Positions 9,022 through 17,186 of a stretch of DNA of 64,000 bases are shown in pieces. Numbering within the stretch: the first letter of the stretch is position 1; every line of letters starts with the position of its first letter. Location: assembly GCA_019038695.1 (NCBI GenBank), contig JAHOYZ010000022.1:40232-104231 (forward strand), given 5' to 3'. The DNA comes from Candidatus Zixiibacteriota bacterium. Its GTDB lineage: Bacteria; Zixibacteria; MSB-5A5; GN15; FEB-12. Both the position numbers and the translations under genes were made by a program. The notes under the pieces were generated by a model. The model did not search any database and was not told where the DNA came from. It saw only the letters and a list, made by a program, of their open reading frames with translations.

Positions 9022-9681
9022 TCAGATTGCAGCCAAATCACCGGCTGGCGAGTAGTATTTCTTGCCAGCCACCGGTTTGCCGATCTGCTCCACAAGGTCA
9101 TCAAAGTGACCGGGCGTATTTACGAAATCAATGTTATCAGTTCGAACCACCAGTAACGGTGTTTCCTGGTAGTCAAAAAAGAAATAGTCATAGGCTTTGT
9201 TGAGACTGTCGATATAGTCGGTGTCAATGGATCGTTCAAAGGGAAAGTTGCGTTTGCGTATTCTCCGCAGTAGCATTGGCGTCGAAGCTTGCAAATAAAT
9301 CACCAGGTCCGGTTTGGGAATATCCCCGGCCAAAACCGGTGCAATGCGGTTGTACAATGCCAACTCACGGTCGGAGAGATTCACCGAAGCAAATATGGAA
9401 TCACGAGCATAGAGATAGTCGGCTACAATCCGTCGGGCAAAAAGATCACGGGTCTGCAACTGTTGCTGTTGCTGAAAACGGGACAACAGAAAAAATAGCT
9501 GGCAAGAGAATCCGTAGCGTTTGCGATTCCTGTAGAAATCAACCAGGAACGGATTACCGAAGACCTCGTCGTTCATCTGTTCGGCACCGAGAGACTTGGT
9601 CAGCATTTCGGCAAAGGACGTTTTGCCAACGCCGATTACGCCCTCGACGGCGATATAGTTGGGTTCAAATTTGTCGTGCAA
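9022..9681 (-). CDS. Deoxynucleoside kinase (dNK/dGK family)
   Basis: The 219-residue enzyme probably phosphorylates deoxynucleosides for salvage. The P-loop GVIGVGKTS lies near residues 15-23. It is followed by NPFLVDFYRNRKRYGFSCQLFFL, a family signature with substrate-binding Phe and Gln, then ADYLYARDSIFA, which corresponds to the DRS-type motif, and a lid RIRKRNFPFERS. The TTG start overlaps the end of folK by 17 bases and has AAGGAT just upstream. Deoxyadenosine versus deoxyguanosine preference cannot be read from the sequence. A folK-dNK-panB order is known in other bacteria. Confidence 0.88.
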   Translation of the reverse strand: MHDKFEPNYIAVEGVIGVGKTSFAEMLTKSLGAEQMNDEVFGNPFLVDFYRNRKRYGFSCQLFFLLSRFQQQQQLQTRDLFARRIVADYLYARDSIFASVNLSDRELALYNRIAPVLAGDIPKPDLVIYLQASTPMLLRRIRKRNFPFERSIDTDYIDSLNKAYDYFFFDYQETPLLVVRTDNIDFVNTPGHFDDLVEQIGKPVAGKKYYSPAGDLAAI

Positions 9682-10174
9682 CTTGATCCTTGTACAGTAT
9701 TATCTCCTCGCGACCTTCTTCGCTGAGGAATTCCGCCACCGGTCGTTTGGTCACCGGGTGCACCAATTCAGGGTCAATCTCAAGCAACGGAACCATTGCA
9801 AACGGACGATTCAGCAATTCTCGATGGGGGACTGACAGCGTGTCGGTCTCAATGATTTCATCGCCAAAGAGAAGAATATCCAGATCCATTGGTCTCGGTT
9901 CTTTCTTTCCTTTACCGATCCGACCAAGGTTTTTTTCAATCAGTTCAAGCACGTTCAGCAGTTCACTCGAGAGATATTGGTAGTCTACCTTGACCACCTG
10001 GTTCATAAAGGATGGATTCTCACCCTGCATACCCTGGGCCTCTGAAACGTAGATGCCGGACTGGGCAATTACTTCCAGGCCGGGGACAGCTTCGAGCTTC
10101 GTCACCGCCGCCGTAAGGTTCTTATAGCGATCACCGAGATTGGAACCAATAAGGATATATACTGTCGTCGTCAT
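9665..10174 (-). CDS. folK: 2-amino-4-hydroxy-6-hydroxymethyldihydropteridine pyrophosphokinase (HPPK)
   Basis: HPPK transfers pyrophosphate from ATP to 6-hydroxymethyl-dihydropterin in folate synthesis. The 169 residues begin with TVYILIGSNLGDRYKNL and contain the hallmark RPMDLDILLFGDE and VPHRELLNRPFAMVPLLEI. The ATG start follows AGGAG by five bases. The gene comes nine bases after folB and overlaps the nucleoside kinase gene, so the genes form one transcription unit. Confidence 0.96.
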   Translation of the reverse strand: MTTTVYILIGSNLGDRYKNLTAAVTKLEAVPGLEVIAQSGIYVSEAQGMQGENPSFMNQVVKVDYQYLSSELLNVLELIEKNLGRIGKGKKEPRPMDLDILLFGDEIIETDTLSVPHRELLNRPFAMVPLLEIDPELVHPVTKRPVAEFLSEEGREEIILYKDQVARQI

Positions 10175-10182
10175 GCCAACTC

Positions 10183-10581
10183 CTAATCTTGCTCTTGGTT
10201 GTTTATCAACTTGGACACATCCGACTGATAACGTGTGATTTCGGCCTCCACATACTTGATTTCACCGGCAATAGGCGGTGTCATCTTGCGGACTCTTAAT
10301 GTTACTCTGTAAACGGGAAAGGTGTCAAGCACTTTGGTGGCTAAGCTCGTTGCCAATCTTTCCAGGAGTGCGAAAGCAGAGCCTTCGACCGTGTTCTTAA
10401 TCAACGCATAGACTTCTGAATAGTCGATGGTATCAACCAACTCATCGGTCTGTCCCGGCTCGGAAAGATCAACTTCTAATTCGCAGTCAACTTCGTAGCG
10501 GCGTCCTGTCTCTTTCTCGGCAGCAGTGACACCATGGTAGCCATAGAATGACATGCCTGCGATGCGAATAATATCCTTCAC
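10183..10581 (-). CDS. folB: Dihydroneopterin aldolase
   Basis: FolB converts dihydroneopterin to 6-hydroxymethyl-dihydropterin plus glycolaldehyde. The 132-residue protein has the family motifs FYGYHGVTAAEKETGRRYEVD near the start, DTIDYSEVY, EGSAFALLERLA and VTLRVRKMTPPIAGEIKYVE, with the catalytic lysine in the last of these. The GTG start overlaps the upstream stop as GTGA, so translation is coupled to the aminotransferase-like gene. folE and folP are not in the window. Confidence 0.95.
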   Translation of the reverse strand: MKDIIRIAGMSFYGYHGVTAAEKETGRRYEVDCELEVDLSEPGQTDELVDTIDYSEVYALIKNTVEGSAFALLERLATSLATKVLDTFPVYRVTLRVRKMTPPIAGEIKYVEAEITRYQSDVSKLINNQEQD

Positions 10582-11759
10582 TTTTTCCGGTCCCGTCTAA
10601 GGAGGTGCTGTTTCCGTCGGACACGTTCCTGCGCCAGACGGTAGTCATCAATCGGCGCTGTGGTTGAGAAACGAAGGAATCCTTCTCCGGCATTCCCGAA
10701 CGCAATGCCAGGTACAGTCTGGATGCGGAATCGTCGAAACAGTTGGGCCGCCGCCGATGATGATTGACGGCGACGTTTTATTTGCGCCCACACAAACGGC
10801 ACTGTCTCGAACCCTGCCTTATCCAATCCCAACGATCCCAGCAGCGAAACCACCTCCGCATTGGCTACGGTCAAGTTGTTGCGGAGCTGGAGCAAGTCCT
10901 CGGAGGGGAACTTGCGCACCGCGGCCAGGGCCATATCGACACAGTATTTCGGAATGCTCAGGGGCAGTAACTTACGCGACTGCTCCAAACCAGCGATCAT
11001 TTCTCGATTTCCGACTGCAAAGCCAAGCGGGATCGCCGGCAACCCAAACGTGTAGGCGAACGAACCGACTTCCACACCGACTTTTTTCCCTCCGCGAACA
11101 GCCAACAGCGAGGTCGGCTTACGCCCGGAGAGGGTAGAGTAAGCGGTATCGTTGACGATGGCAAGATTCTCGCGGGAGGCAATCCAGATCAGGTCGGATA
11201 GTTCCTTTTCGGTTAGCTCGGCTCCGGTCGGATTATGGGGTGTATTGAGAAACAGTAGCCTTGCCACGCGTCCCAGTCTGGAATTGATTCGATCAAAATC
11301 AGGGAGCCAGTGATTACGAGCACTGATGCCATAGTGTACCGGTTGTCCTCCGCACGCTGTCGCCAATCGTCGATAGGTCGGTAAACCGAGTTCTGGTACA
11401 AAAACGATATCTCCATGATCGACAAAGGCAAGCGCGAGCTGCCACAACAGCCCGGATATTCCCGGTCCCAGAATAATCTCACGGCTCGGGTTCAGACGAA
11501 CACCATGATAAGTGGAGTACCAGCCGGCCAGAGCCTCTCGCAGATCATTCAATGATGATTCGTCAGCGGGTCGGAGGTCATCTGCTGAAAGTGAAGAGGT
11601 TGTTTCGAACGGTACAGGCCATTGAAATGTGGCCAGATCAAGAGTACTTGTTTTTTTAATTCTGATCGAACGCGCCAATCCCGGTATGAACGACAGCAGA
11701 TCGGGCGGCAATTGATGAAGGCGATCAGCTTTGTCCACCAGAACTTTTTTGACCGGCAT
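10578..11759 (-). CDS. Aminotransferase class I/II-fold protein lacking the PLP lysine
   Basis: The 393 residues align over their full length with class I/II aminotransferases. NTPHNPTG (cofactor Asn), NDTAYS (Asp that binds the pyridine nitrogen, then Tyr) and the C-terminal FLRFS arginine for the substrate carboxylate are all present. At the Schiff-base position, however, the usual S-x-S-K-T-F-G-x-x-G-x-R-x-G reads SFAYTFGLPAIPLG. The lysine is therefore Tyr236, and the phosphate-binding arginine is Pro244. Normal transamination is unlikely. The ATG start follows GGAAGGA by seven bases; an in-frame TTG lies two codons upstream. It sits between a class II aldolase gene and folB and overlaps folB, which hints at a role linked to pterin or cofactor metabolism (inference). 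Confidence 0.85.
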   Translation of the reverse strand: MPVKKVLVDKADRLHQLPPDLLSFIPGLARSIRIKKTSTLDLATFQWPVPFETTSSLSADDLRPADESSLNDLREALAGWYSTYHGVRLNPSREIILGPGISGLLWQLALAFVDHGDIVFVPELGLPTYRRLATACGGQPVHYGISARNHWLPDFDRINSRLGRVARLLFLNTPHNPTGAELTEKELSDLIWIASRENLAIVNDTAYSTLSGRKPTSLLAVRGGKKVGVEVGSFAYTFGLPAIPLGFAVGNREMIAGLEQSRKLLPLSIPKYCVDMALAAVRKFPSEDLLQLRNNLTVANAEVVSLLGSLGLDKAGFETVPFVWAQIKRRRQSSSAAAQLFRRFRIQTVPGIAFGNAGEGFLRFSTTAPIDDYRLAQERVRRKQHLLRRDRKK

Positions 11760-11776
11760 CGCCAAATCCTTCCGCG

Positions 11777-12436
11777 CTACTGCTTCTCGTCCCAGGCCTG
11801 GTCGAGCTTATCGCGCATCTTCTCCAACCTCTGAAAATCATCCGATGGAATACTATCAAGATTGCCCAGCTGACGCGCCAGATGTACTACCCGGGCATAA
11901 TGCTCCACGACTTCGTGTCGATGATAAGCCTCGTTCAACGAGTGGCCCACCGTTAATAGACCATGATTACGCAAGACAAAGGCGTTATTGCTTTCGATGA
12001 ACGGCTCAAGAGACTTGGGAACGGCATCGGTGCCGGGAGGGGCATAATCGGTCAGGGGCATCCCTCCTATCGAAACGACCACCTCTGGCAGAACGTCTTC
12101 GGCCAAATGGATACCTGCCACCGCGAAGGCAGTCACATAGGGCGGATGAGAGTGCACACAAGCCTGCACGTCGGGTCGATTGCGATAGACAAAGGTGTGC
12201 ATGAGGTACTCGCTTGAGGCTGTGCGGGAGCCTTGCAGGTGTTTACCGTTCTGATCGACAATAACCAGATCGTCGGGATTTAGATTTCCTTTAGCCAGAC
12301 CGGACGGTGTAATCATAATCCGGTCATCATCGAGACGCACTGAGATGTTGCCATCCGTACCCGCTATCATCCCGCGTTCATAGAGTCGGCGTCCAAGGAG
12401 CACCAACTCCTTCCTGATTGTAAACGGTGAAGCCAT
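11777..12436 (-). CDS. Class II aldolase/adducin family protein
   Basis: The 219-residue protein resembles L-fuculose-phosphate aldolase and related zinc aldolases or epimerases. Visible motifs are GNISVR and ITPSGL (phosphate binding), SSEYLMH (catalytic Glu), CVHSHPPY (two zinc His), RNHGLLT and AYHRHEVVEHYARV (third zinc His). Substrate cannot be assigned; relatives act on fuculose-1-P, ribulose-5-P or methylthioribulose-1-P. There is no ribosome site before the ATG. A consensus-like promoter ends about ten bases upstream, so the message may be nearly leaderless. An in-frame TTG at 12448 is an alternative start. It heads the folate/pantothenate cluster. Confidence 0.9.
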   Translation of the reverse strand: MASPFTIRKELVLLGRRLYERGMIAGTDGNISVRLDDDRIMITPSGLAKGNLNPDDLVIVDQNGKHLQGSRTASSEYLMHTFVYRNRPDVQACVHSHPPYVTAFAVAGIHLAEDVLPEVVVSIGGMPLTDYAPPGTDAVPKSLEPFIESNNAFVLRNHGLLTVGHSLNEAYHRHEVVEHYARVVHLARQLGNLDSIPSDDFQRLEKMRDKLDQAWDEKQ

Positions 12437-12446
12437 AATTAGCCGC

Positions 12447-12475
12447 AAGGTAGGGGGTCATCGAGCGATTGTCAA
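12447..12475 (-). promoter_or_regulatory. Predicted sigma-70-type promoter for the folate/pantothenate cluster
   Basis: On the minus strand TTGACA (12475-12470) is followed after 17 bases by TACCTT (12452-12447). The -35 is perfect and the -10 keeps TAnnnT. Transcription would start close to the ATG at 12436. Confidence 0.45.
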
Positions 12476-12572
12476 CAACGACGCTGATTTCATGGCAACT
12501 GTTGAAACTAGAGCACTTGCTTGAAGAGATTAAAATATACTAGAGTTGCATATTCTGCGAAGCCTTGTACCG

Positions 12573-13688
12573 TTAATAGGTCCGCACGTGCCCGACACTG
12601 TACAACCCATCACCTCCGTTTCCCTTGATCACTAGTCCATCATAGCCTATTGATGTCGTAAGTGTGTCAATAGCAGCATGCCTTATAGACAAACCTCTCT
12701 TAGGTATCCACTTTGGTGGTATACGAGTTATGGATAGCGGAATTGTGTCTCGATAGAAAGTCACTTCATATTCATCATTGCAGTCAGCACTCAACTCGAT
12801 TCTCTCAGCGTACTGGGGCTGAGAATAGGTAACACGCAAGCCAGTGACGGGTAGAACAACACAACCCTTTGAATTCCATACAGTACCTTCTTCCTTGGGC
12901 AAGGAAAGCTGGCTATACGAAATAGTCACCGAAGGTCGGGAAAGATACCTCCCTAGAAGATGGTCATAACCTCCCAGGTTGAACCGGAAGATTTCCCCCA
13001 GTCGGTTACCTCCGAGGAGATCACCGGAGATGATTTCAGACAAGACATCGTAGTATTTAGCGAGGTCAGGATCATCTATTCTATTTGGCCCACCTGGTAC
13101 AGTCTGCAGATACCCAGCAGGAATAAGGCGTGTGAAGTGTCCGATGCGCCATCGTTTGGGAAGGTGCGATGGTAATCGTGACAGTAGTGCATCAGACAAT
13201 GCATGCTTGTCCACGATTCGCGCATCGGGTCCTGCAAAATACCCCATTAGGCCAACGCCAGCCCGATAGATTACAGTGTCTCCGGCCTGACGAGCTGTAA
13301 GACCATCACCTGCCCACGGATGGTTTGGAGTCAGTGAGTCCGTGCATTGGAGAAGCAGGCCAGTCTTCTGATAATAACCAGCACGCTCATCGCTGATGCC
13401 ATTATCCCAGAATCTGGCCTCCGGGCCCTGTCCATAGTCCATGCCATGATAGAGAGGACACCCTGTAGACAGAGTTCCAAACACAAGTGTAAAAACGGCT
13501 GTTATAAATTTCCACTTGTTGGACGGGGACCAATCGATCCGCGACAACAGAACAATTCCAACTAGGAATGGTACTGCGAGAAGGCGCCCCGACATGAAAT
13601 CGCCGCCAACGCGAGCTATATACAGGATGTAAAGGAACACTCCAAAGGACAATGCGACCCACTTCATTCTGCGTGACGCAAGGCCCAC
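12573..13688 (-). CDS. C-terminal part of an interrupted GT-C-type membrane glycosyltransferase
   Basis: These 371 codons continue, in the same reading frame, the gene that begins at 14480. The two parts are separated only by a TAA at 13725-13727 and 12 sense codons. The part has membrane helices (ALSFGVFLYILYIARVGG, LLAVPFLVGIVLL) and the VGGDFMSGR motif typical of this GT-C family, then a soluble C-terminal domain of about 230 residues. A GTG at 13688 is the nominal start, but no ribosome site is visible, so the fragment is probably not made on its own. Confidence 0.6.
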   Translation of the reverse strand: MGLASRRMKWVALSFGVFLYILYIARVGGDFMSGRLLAVPFLVGIVLLSRIDWSPSNKWKFITAVFTLVFGTLSTGCPLYHGMDYGQGPEARFWDNGISDERAGYYQKTGLLLQCTDSLTPNHPWAGDGLTARQAGDTVIYRAGVGLMGYFAGPDARIVDKHALSDALLSRLPSHLPKRWRIGHFTRLIPAGYLQTVPGGPNRIDDPDLAKYYDVLSEIISGDLLGGNRLGEIFRFNLGGYDHLLGRYLSRPSVTISYSQLSLPKEEGTVWNSKGCVVLPVTGLRVTYSQPQYAERIELSADCNDEYEVTFYRDTIPLSITRIPPKWIPKRGLSIRHAAIDTLTTSIGYDGLVIKGNGGDGLYSVGHVRTY

Positions 13689-13724
13689 AATAATTCCAGT
13701 GGCCAGAATAAACGCTGTATAGGG

Positions 13725-14480
13725 TTACCATAAGGCGAGATTGACTAGATAGGTTATTCCTTGTTCCCACAATAGGGAACCTTCAATACCCGTATTTAGC
13801 TTGGCGAAAGCGGTGTTGGGGAACAGAAAACCGTAGTAGAACAACGAAAAGAGCTCCCAAACGACCAATGGCAGGAATCCCATCAGCCCTGCCATAAATC
13901 GCCTGGGTGTCGATCCCTGGACCAGCAGGTAGCACAACGGCGGCAAATAAATGAGAGCATGATCGAGTCGTGTGAGCATCGCCAGTGATGCTAACAGGCA
14001 GAGACCCAGGAAGGCGCGATCGTTATGCTTGTCGCGGAAGTAGACGACCATGAACGATACAAGAAGCAGGTAGGAAAGTGGATTCTCAAGTCCCGAGGTA
14101 GAAAAATCCGTGAATGCCTTTGAGAGGGTAACTGCCAACACCAACATAACCCCAGACACCCAGGATCGTGCCACCTTCAGAGCAGCAAAAGCGATAGAGG
14201 CGAGCGAAAGAACGATGGAAAGAATTATCGTAGTGTAGAAGGCCTCTCGCGTAAACAGGTATGCAAATGACAACAGAAACATCCACAGAGGATGAGTATA
14301 TGCCTGGACTCGCTCCCCCACGTTCCATGTAAGGCCGTGCCCATTGATGAAATTGTCGACTGTTCTCAGCGTTATGTACGCATCGTCGCACATCCACGCA
14401 GTGCGGAGCTGGACTGCAATCAGAATCAACAGCGCCGTAATAATAATGGCGGACAGGACCTTTTGACTATAGCATAACAT
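13725..14480 (-). CDS. N-terminal part of an interrupted GT-C-type membrane glycosyltransferase
   Basis: The 251-residue part has a first helix, then CDDAYITLRTVDNFINGHGL, the conserved Asp-Asp loop of GT-C transferases that use polyprenyl-phosphate sugars (AftB/ArnT-like). GERVQAYTHPLWMFLLS and about six more helices follow. It ends at TGG-TAA-CCC. Translation past the TAA continues without frameshift into PYTAFILATG and the conserved remainder, giving about 635 residues in total. This is either a recent nonsense mutation or a sequencing error. Since TAA ends many normal genes here (rpmH for example), stop reassignment is not the explanation. Confidence 0.75.
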   Translation of the reverse strand: MLCYSQKVLSAIIITALLILIAVQLRTAWMCDDAYITLRTVDNFINGHGLTWNVGERVQAYTHPLWMFLLSFAYLFTREAFYTTIILSIVLSLASIAFAALKVARSWVSGVMLVLAVTLSKAFTDFSTSGLENPLSYLLLVSFMVVYFRDKHNDRAFLGLCLLASLAMLTRLDHALIYLPPLCYLLVQGSTPRRFMAGLMGFLPLVVWELFSLFYYGFLFPNTAFAKLNTGIEGSLLWEQGITYLVNLALW

Positions 14481-14491
14481 CTTTCCATTCT

Positions 14492-14520
14492 ATTGTAGGA
14501 TGTGTAGTCAGAATTGTCAA
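14492..14520 (-). promoter_or_regulatory. Predicted sigma-70-type promoter for the interrupted glycosyltransferase
   Basis: On the minus strand TTGACA (14520-14515), a 17-base spacer and TACAAT (14497-14492). The -10 ends only 11 bases before the ATG at 14480, so the transcript would have almost no leader. Confidence 0.6.
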
Positions 14521-14581
14521 CGTCCGCGTTGGTTCATCGACGGATCGCTCGGGAGTACAATAATCTTGACTGACGCCATCG

Positions 14582-14610
14582 TTGATGCTATGATGCGACT
14601 TGCCTATAGT
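14582..14610 (+). promoter_or_regulatory. Predicted promoter for the 14700 glycosyltransferase gene
   Basis: TTGATG (14582-14587), a 17-base spacer and TATAGT (14605-14610), placing the transcription start about 80 bases before the GTG start codon. Confidence 0.5.
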
Positions 14611-14699
14611 GGAATTGGTGGTTTCCGAGGACAATCGCAGAGCGTTCTCGGACTGTGTTAGGATGACTTAACTCTAACCCTTGTATACTGAGGGAAGCT

Positions 14700-16193
14700 G
14701 TGACCAAAAACACCATCATTGGCCGGCTGGAGAGTCTTTCGACAACAGTCGTTGTGGTAGCAGCAGTATCCTTCATCGGCTATTTCCTCGTGCTGGCCAT
14801 CATGCGTGCTCAGTATCCATTCGAACTGGAATGGATGGAGGGCAGTATGGTTGATCACATCGTCCGCATTCTCCATGGACAGGCTCTGTACTGCAAACCG
14901 TCGCTTGAATTTGTGCCCCTTAGATATGCACCCCTGTACTATTATTTAGGAGCGGTGATTTCGTCTGTGATGGGGATTGGATTCCTTCCCTTGAGACTGA
15001 TCTCGATTATCAGTGCTCTGGGTTGCTTTACACTGATCTACATGATCGTTAAACGAGAAACAGGTTCATGGAAACCGGCTCTTGTTGCGGCTGGCTTTTT
15101 CGCAGCCACGTATCCAGTTACAGGTTCGTTTATGGATATTGCCCGAGTGGACTCGCTATCATTGTGCCTTACGCTTGGGGGAATCTATGTCTTCCGCCAC
15201 ACGGTTACGGTACGACAAAGTCTTCTGGCCGGACTTCTGTTTGCGCTGGCATTTCTGGCCAAACAGTCGGCTCTGCCGATTGCCGCCGCCGTACTTCTGA
15301 GTGGTCTAGTAAGAGACTGGCGTCACGTTCTTTGGACCGGTAGCACGCTTGCTATAATTCTCATCTTGAGTACGGTCGTTCTCAATATTGCCTATGATGG
15401 CTGGTATTCGCTCTACGTGTTTGATCTGGGCAGTGAAATTATCTTCAAAGAGAATCCCTTCATATTGTTGCTGAAGTTAGGGTACCAACTCTTCAAACCG
15501 TTCGGTATCGCTATGCTTTTTTCTCTATGGTACCTGTTCAACCGCCTCCATCACGACTTTCGATCAACAGGGATTTTCTTCTTTCTTATGGCAGGTGGAA
15601 TGATCTGCGCCACATATCTATCGCGGATTCAACCTCACGGTTGGATTAATACTTTCATGCCAGCTGCGGCGGCGTTTGCGATTCTGCTCGGTCTGGCGGT
15701 TGACAGGCTCCTGACTATTGTTAAGGATAAATACGGTCAACACACTGTGTGGCACTATGTCCCCTTCTTGCTGATCCTTCAGTTCGGCATACTTACTTAC
15801 GATCCTCGACCACATCTGCCAACCGCAGAGGATGAGGCTGCCGGATGGGAGCTAATTGCAATGATAGAGTCAATCGATGGCGAAGTATTCCTTCCCTTTC
15901 ATGGTCATCTTGCATCTATAGCCGGGAAGGGCAGGTATCTTCATTCCCACTCGATTCTAGATTTCACTGGACCTGAAGGAGAACGATTAAGGCAGGCACT
16001 CGATCAGGAAATCAAGGAAGCAATCAGCAAAAAACAGTTCGAGACCATCATCCTTGACCGCTACTGGTATATGGAAGAAATTGCGCGTCATTACCGAATA
16101 GTTGGACCTGTCTTTAACAAACCGGATGTCTTCTTACCGGTGACAGGATGTAAAGTGAGACCAAGTGCCGTATATGTCATTCGCCAGGACTAA
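14700..16193 (+). CDS. GT-C-like membrane glycosyltransferase
   Basis: The 497-residue integral membrane protein has about ten helices. After the first helix it carries YPFELEWMEGSMVDH, an acidic external loop as in GT39/GT-C proteins that use lipid-linked sugars, then GQALYCKPSLEFVPLRYAPLYYY, a pattern common in this uncharacterised family. It ends in a small soluble domain. The GTG start is preceded by AGGGA. It is transcribed away from the interrupted GT-C gene, to which it is distantly similar in plan. Acceptor and donor are unknown; the neighbourhood suggests cell-surface glycan assembly. Confidence 0.72.
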   Translation: MTKNTIIGRLESLSTTVVVVAAVSFIGYFLVLAIMRAQYPFELEWMEGSMVDHIVRILHGQALYCKPSLEFVPLRYAPLYYYLGAVISSVMGIGFLPLRLISIISALGCFTLIYMIVKRETGSWKPALVAAGFFAATYPVTGSFMDIARVDSLSLCLTLGGIYVFRHTVTVRQSLLAGLLFALAFLAKQSALPIAAAVLLSGLVRDWRHVLWTGSTLAIILILSTVVLNIAYDGWYSLYVFDLGSEIIFKENPFILLLKLGYQLFKPFGIAMLFSLWYLFNRLHHDFRSTGIFFFLMAGGMICATYLSRIQPHGWINTFMPAAAAFAILLGLAVDRLLTIVKDKYGQHTVWHYVPFLLILQFGILTYDPRPHLPTAEDEAAGWELIAMIESIDGEVFLPFHGHLASIAGKGRYLHSHSILDFTGPEGERLRQALDQEIKEAISKKQFETIILDRYWYMEEIARHYRIVGPVFNKPDVFLPVTGCKVRPSAVYVIRQD

Positions 16194-16225
16194 TCGTGAA
16201 GTCGTCCAGCTTTACAACTATAAAG

Positions 16226-17182
16226 TTACTTCTTGTTGGTCAGGAACCACTCCACTGTCCGGCGTAAACCCTCCTCAAGCCCGATCTGCGGTTGCCAGCG
16301 AAGACGAGTGCGGATTCGCTCTATGTTCAGTACGCGACGTCTGATATTATCAATGTCACGACGATCAATGTGTTCCGGAGTGACATCCTTGCCCATCAGC
16401 CGGGCCAGGATCGTAACTAAGTCGGCTATCCGTGTTTCCGTGCCTGATCCCAAATTGAAAACCATACCTTCGCTCTTAGGCGATAACAACGCGGTCAGAG
16501 TCGCATCGACGGCATCATCCACGTATGTGAAATCGCGCGTTTGCTCACCATCACCGTGCAGTTTTGGCGGTTTGCCAATATCGATGGCTTCGATGAATTT
16601 GGAGATAACGCCGCAATATGGGTTGCTCGGGTTCTGCTTGGGACCATAGACATTGGAATAACGCACCGATGATACAGGCGTTTCATAGGTCTCGTAGAAG
16701 GCATGACAGTAGTTCTCCCCAGCCAGCTTGGAAACAGAATACGGCGAAAAAGTATGCGTGCGCTCATCTTCAGTAATCGGGATCATCCGCGGATTACCGT
16801 ACACCGAAGCCGATGACGTATACACTATACGCTCCACTCCAAATTCCCGCGCAGCCAACAAGACGTTTAACGTCCCGCCAATATTCACGGCATAGTCGCT
16901 ACGCGGATTCTTCGTGGATACGATGATATTCCGTGCCGCCATGTGAGCTACATAGTCGCTTTCCTTGACCAGCCGGAACACTAAGGTCTCATCGGTTACG
17001 GAACCTTCGACAAACTCAAAATCTACTCCTGAGTCGATATTATCAAGCGAGCCGGTGAACAGATCATCCAGGACAGTAACGATGCCACCGCATCGCACTA
17101 CTCGTTCAACCAGATTAGAGCCAACGAAACCAGCTCCACCAGTTACGAGAACTCTCTTACCGGAAAAATCAAGATCGGTCAT
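16226..17182 (-). CDS. NAD-dependent sugar-nucleotide epimerase/dehydratase (UDP-glucose 4-epimerase-like)
   Basis: The 318-residue extended short-chain dehydrogenase opens with VLVTGGAGFVGSNLVE (NAD-binding GGxGxxG). It has the catalytic YSVSK (YxxxK) preceded by TSSASVYG, and RYSNVYGPKQNP, TYVDDAV and NLGSGTETRI from the sugar-nucleotide part. A 4-epimerase is most likely, but a decarboxylase or dehydratase is possible. ATG 17182 has GGAG eight bases upstream and lies four bases after the GT2 stop, so the two genes are coupled. It may supply the sugar for the neighbouring membrane transferases (inference). Confidence 0.88.
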   Translation of the reverse strand: MTDLDFSGKRVLVTGGAGFVGSNLVERVVRCGGIVTVLDDLFTGSLDNIDSGVDFEFVEGSVTDETLVFRLVKESDYVAHMAARNIIVSTKNPRSDYAVNIGGTLNVLLAAREFGVERIVYTSSASVYGNPRMIPITEDERTHTFSPYSVSKLAGENYCHAFYETYETPVSSVRYSNVYGPKQNPSNPYCGVISKFIEAIDIGKPPKLHGDGEQTRDFTYVDDAVDATLTALLSPKSEGMVFNLGSGTETRIADLVTILARLMGKDVTPEHIDRRDIDNIRRRVLNIERIRTRLRWQPQIGLEEGLRRTVEWFLTNKK

Positions 17183-17186
17183 AAGC

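Noticed and set aside
13725..13727. Stop-codon reassignment or programmed readthrough of TAA
   Set aside because: TAA ends many ordinary genes in this window, and no special downstream structure is evident; mutation or sequencing error is simpler.
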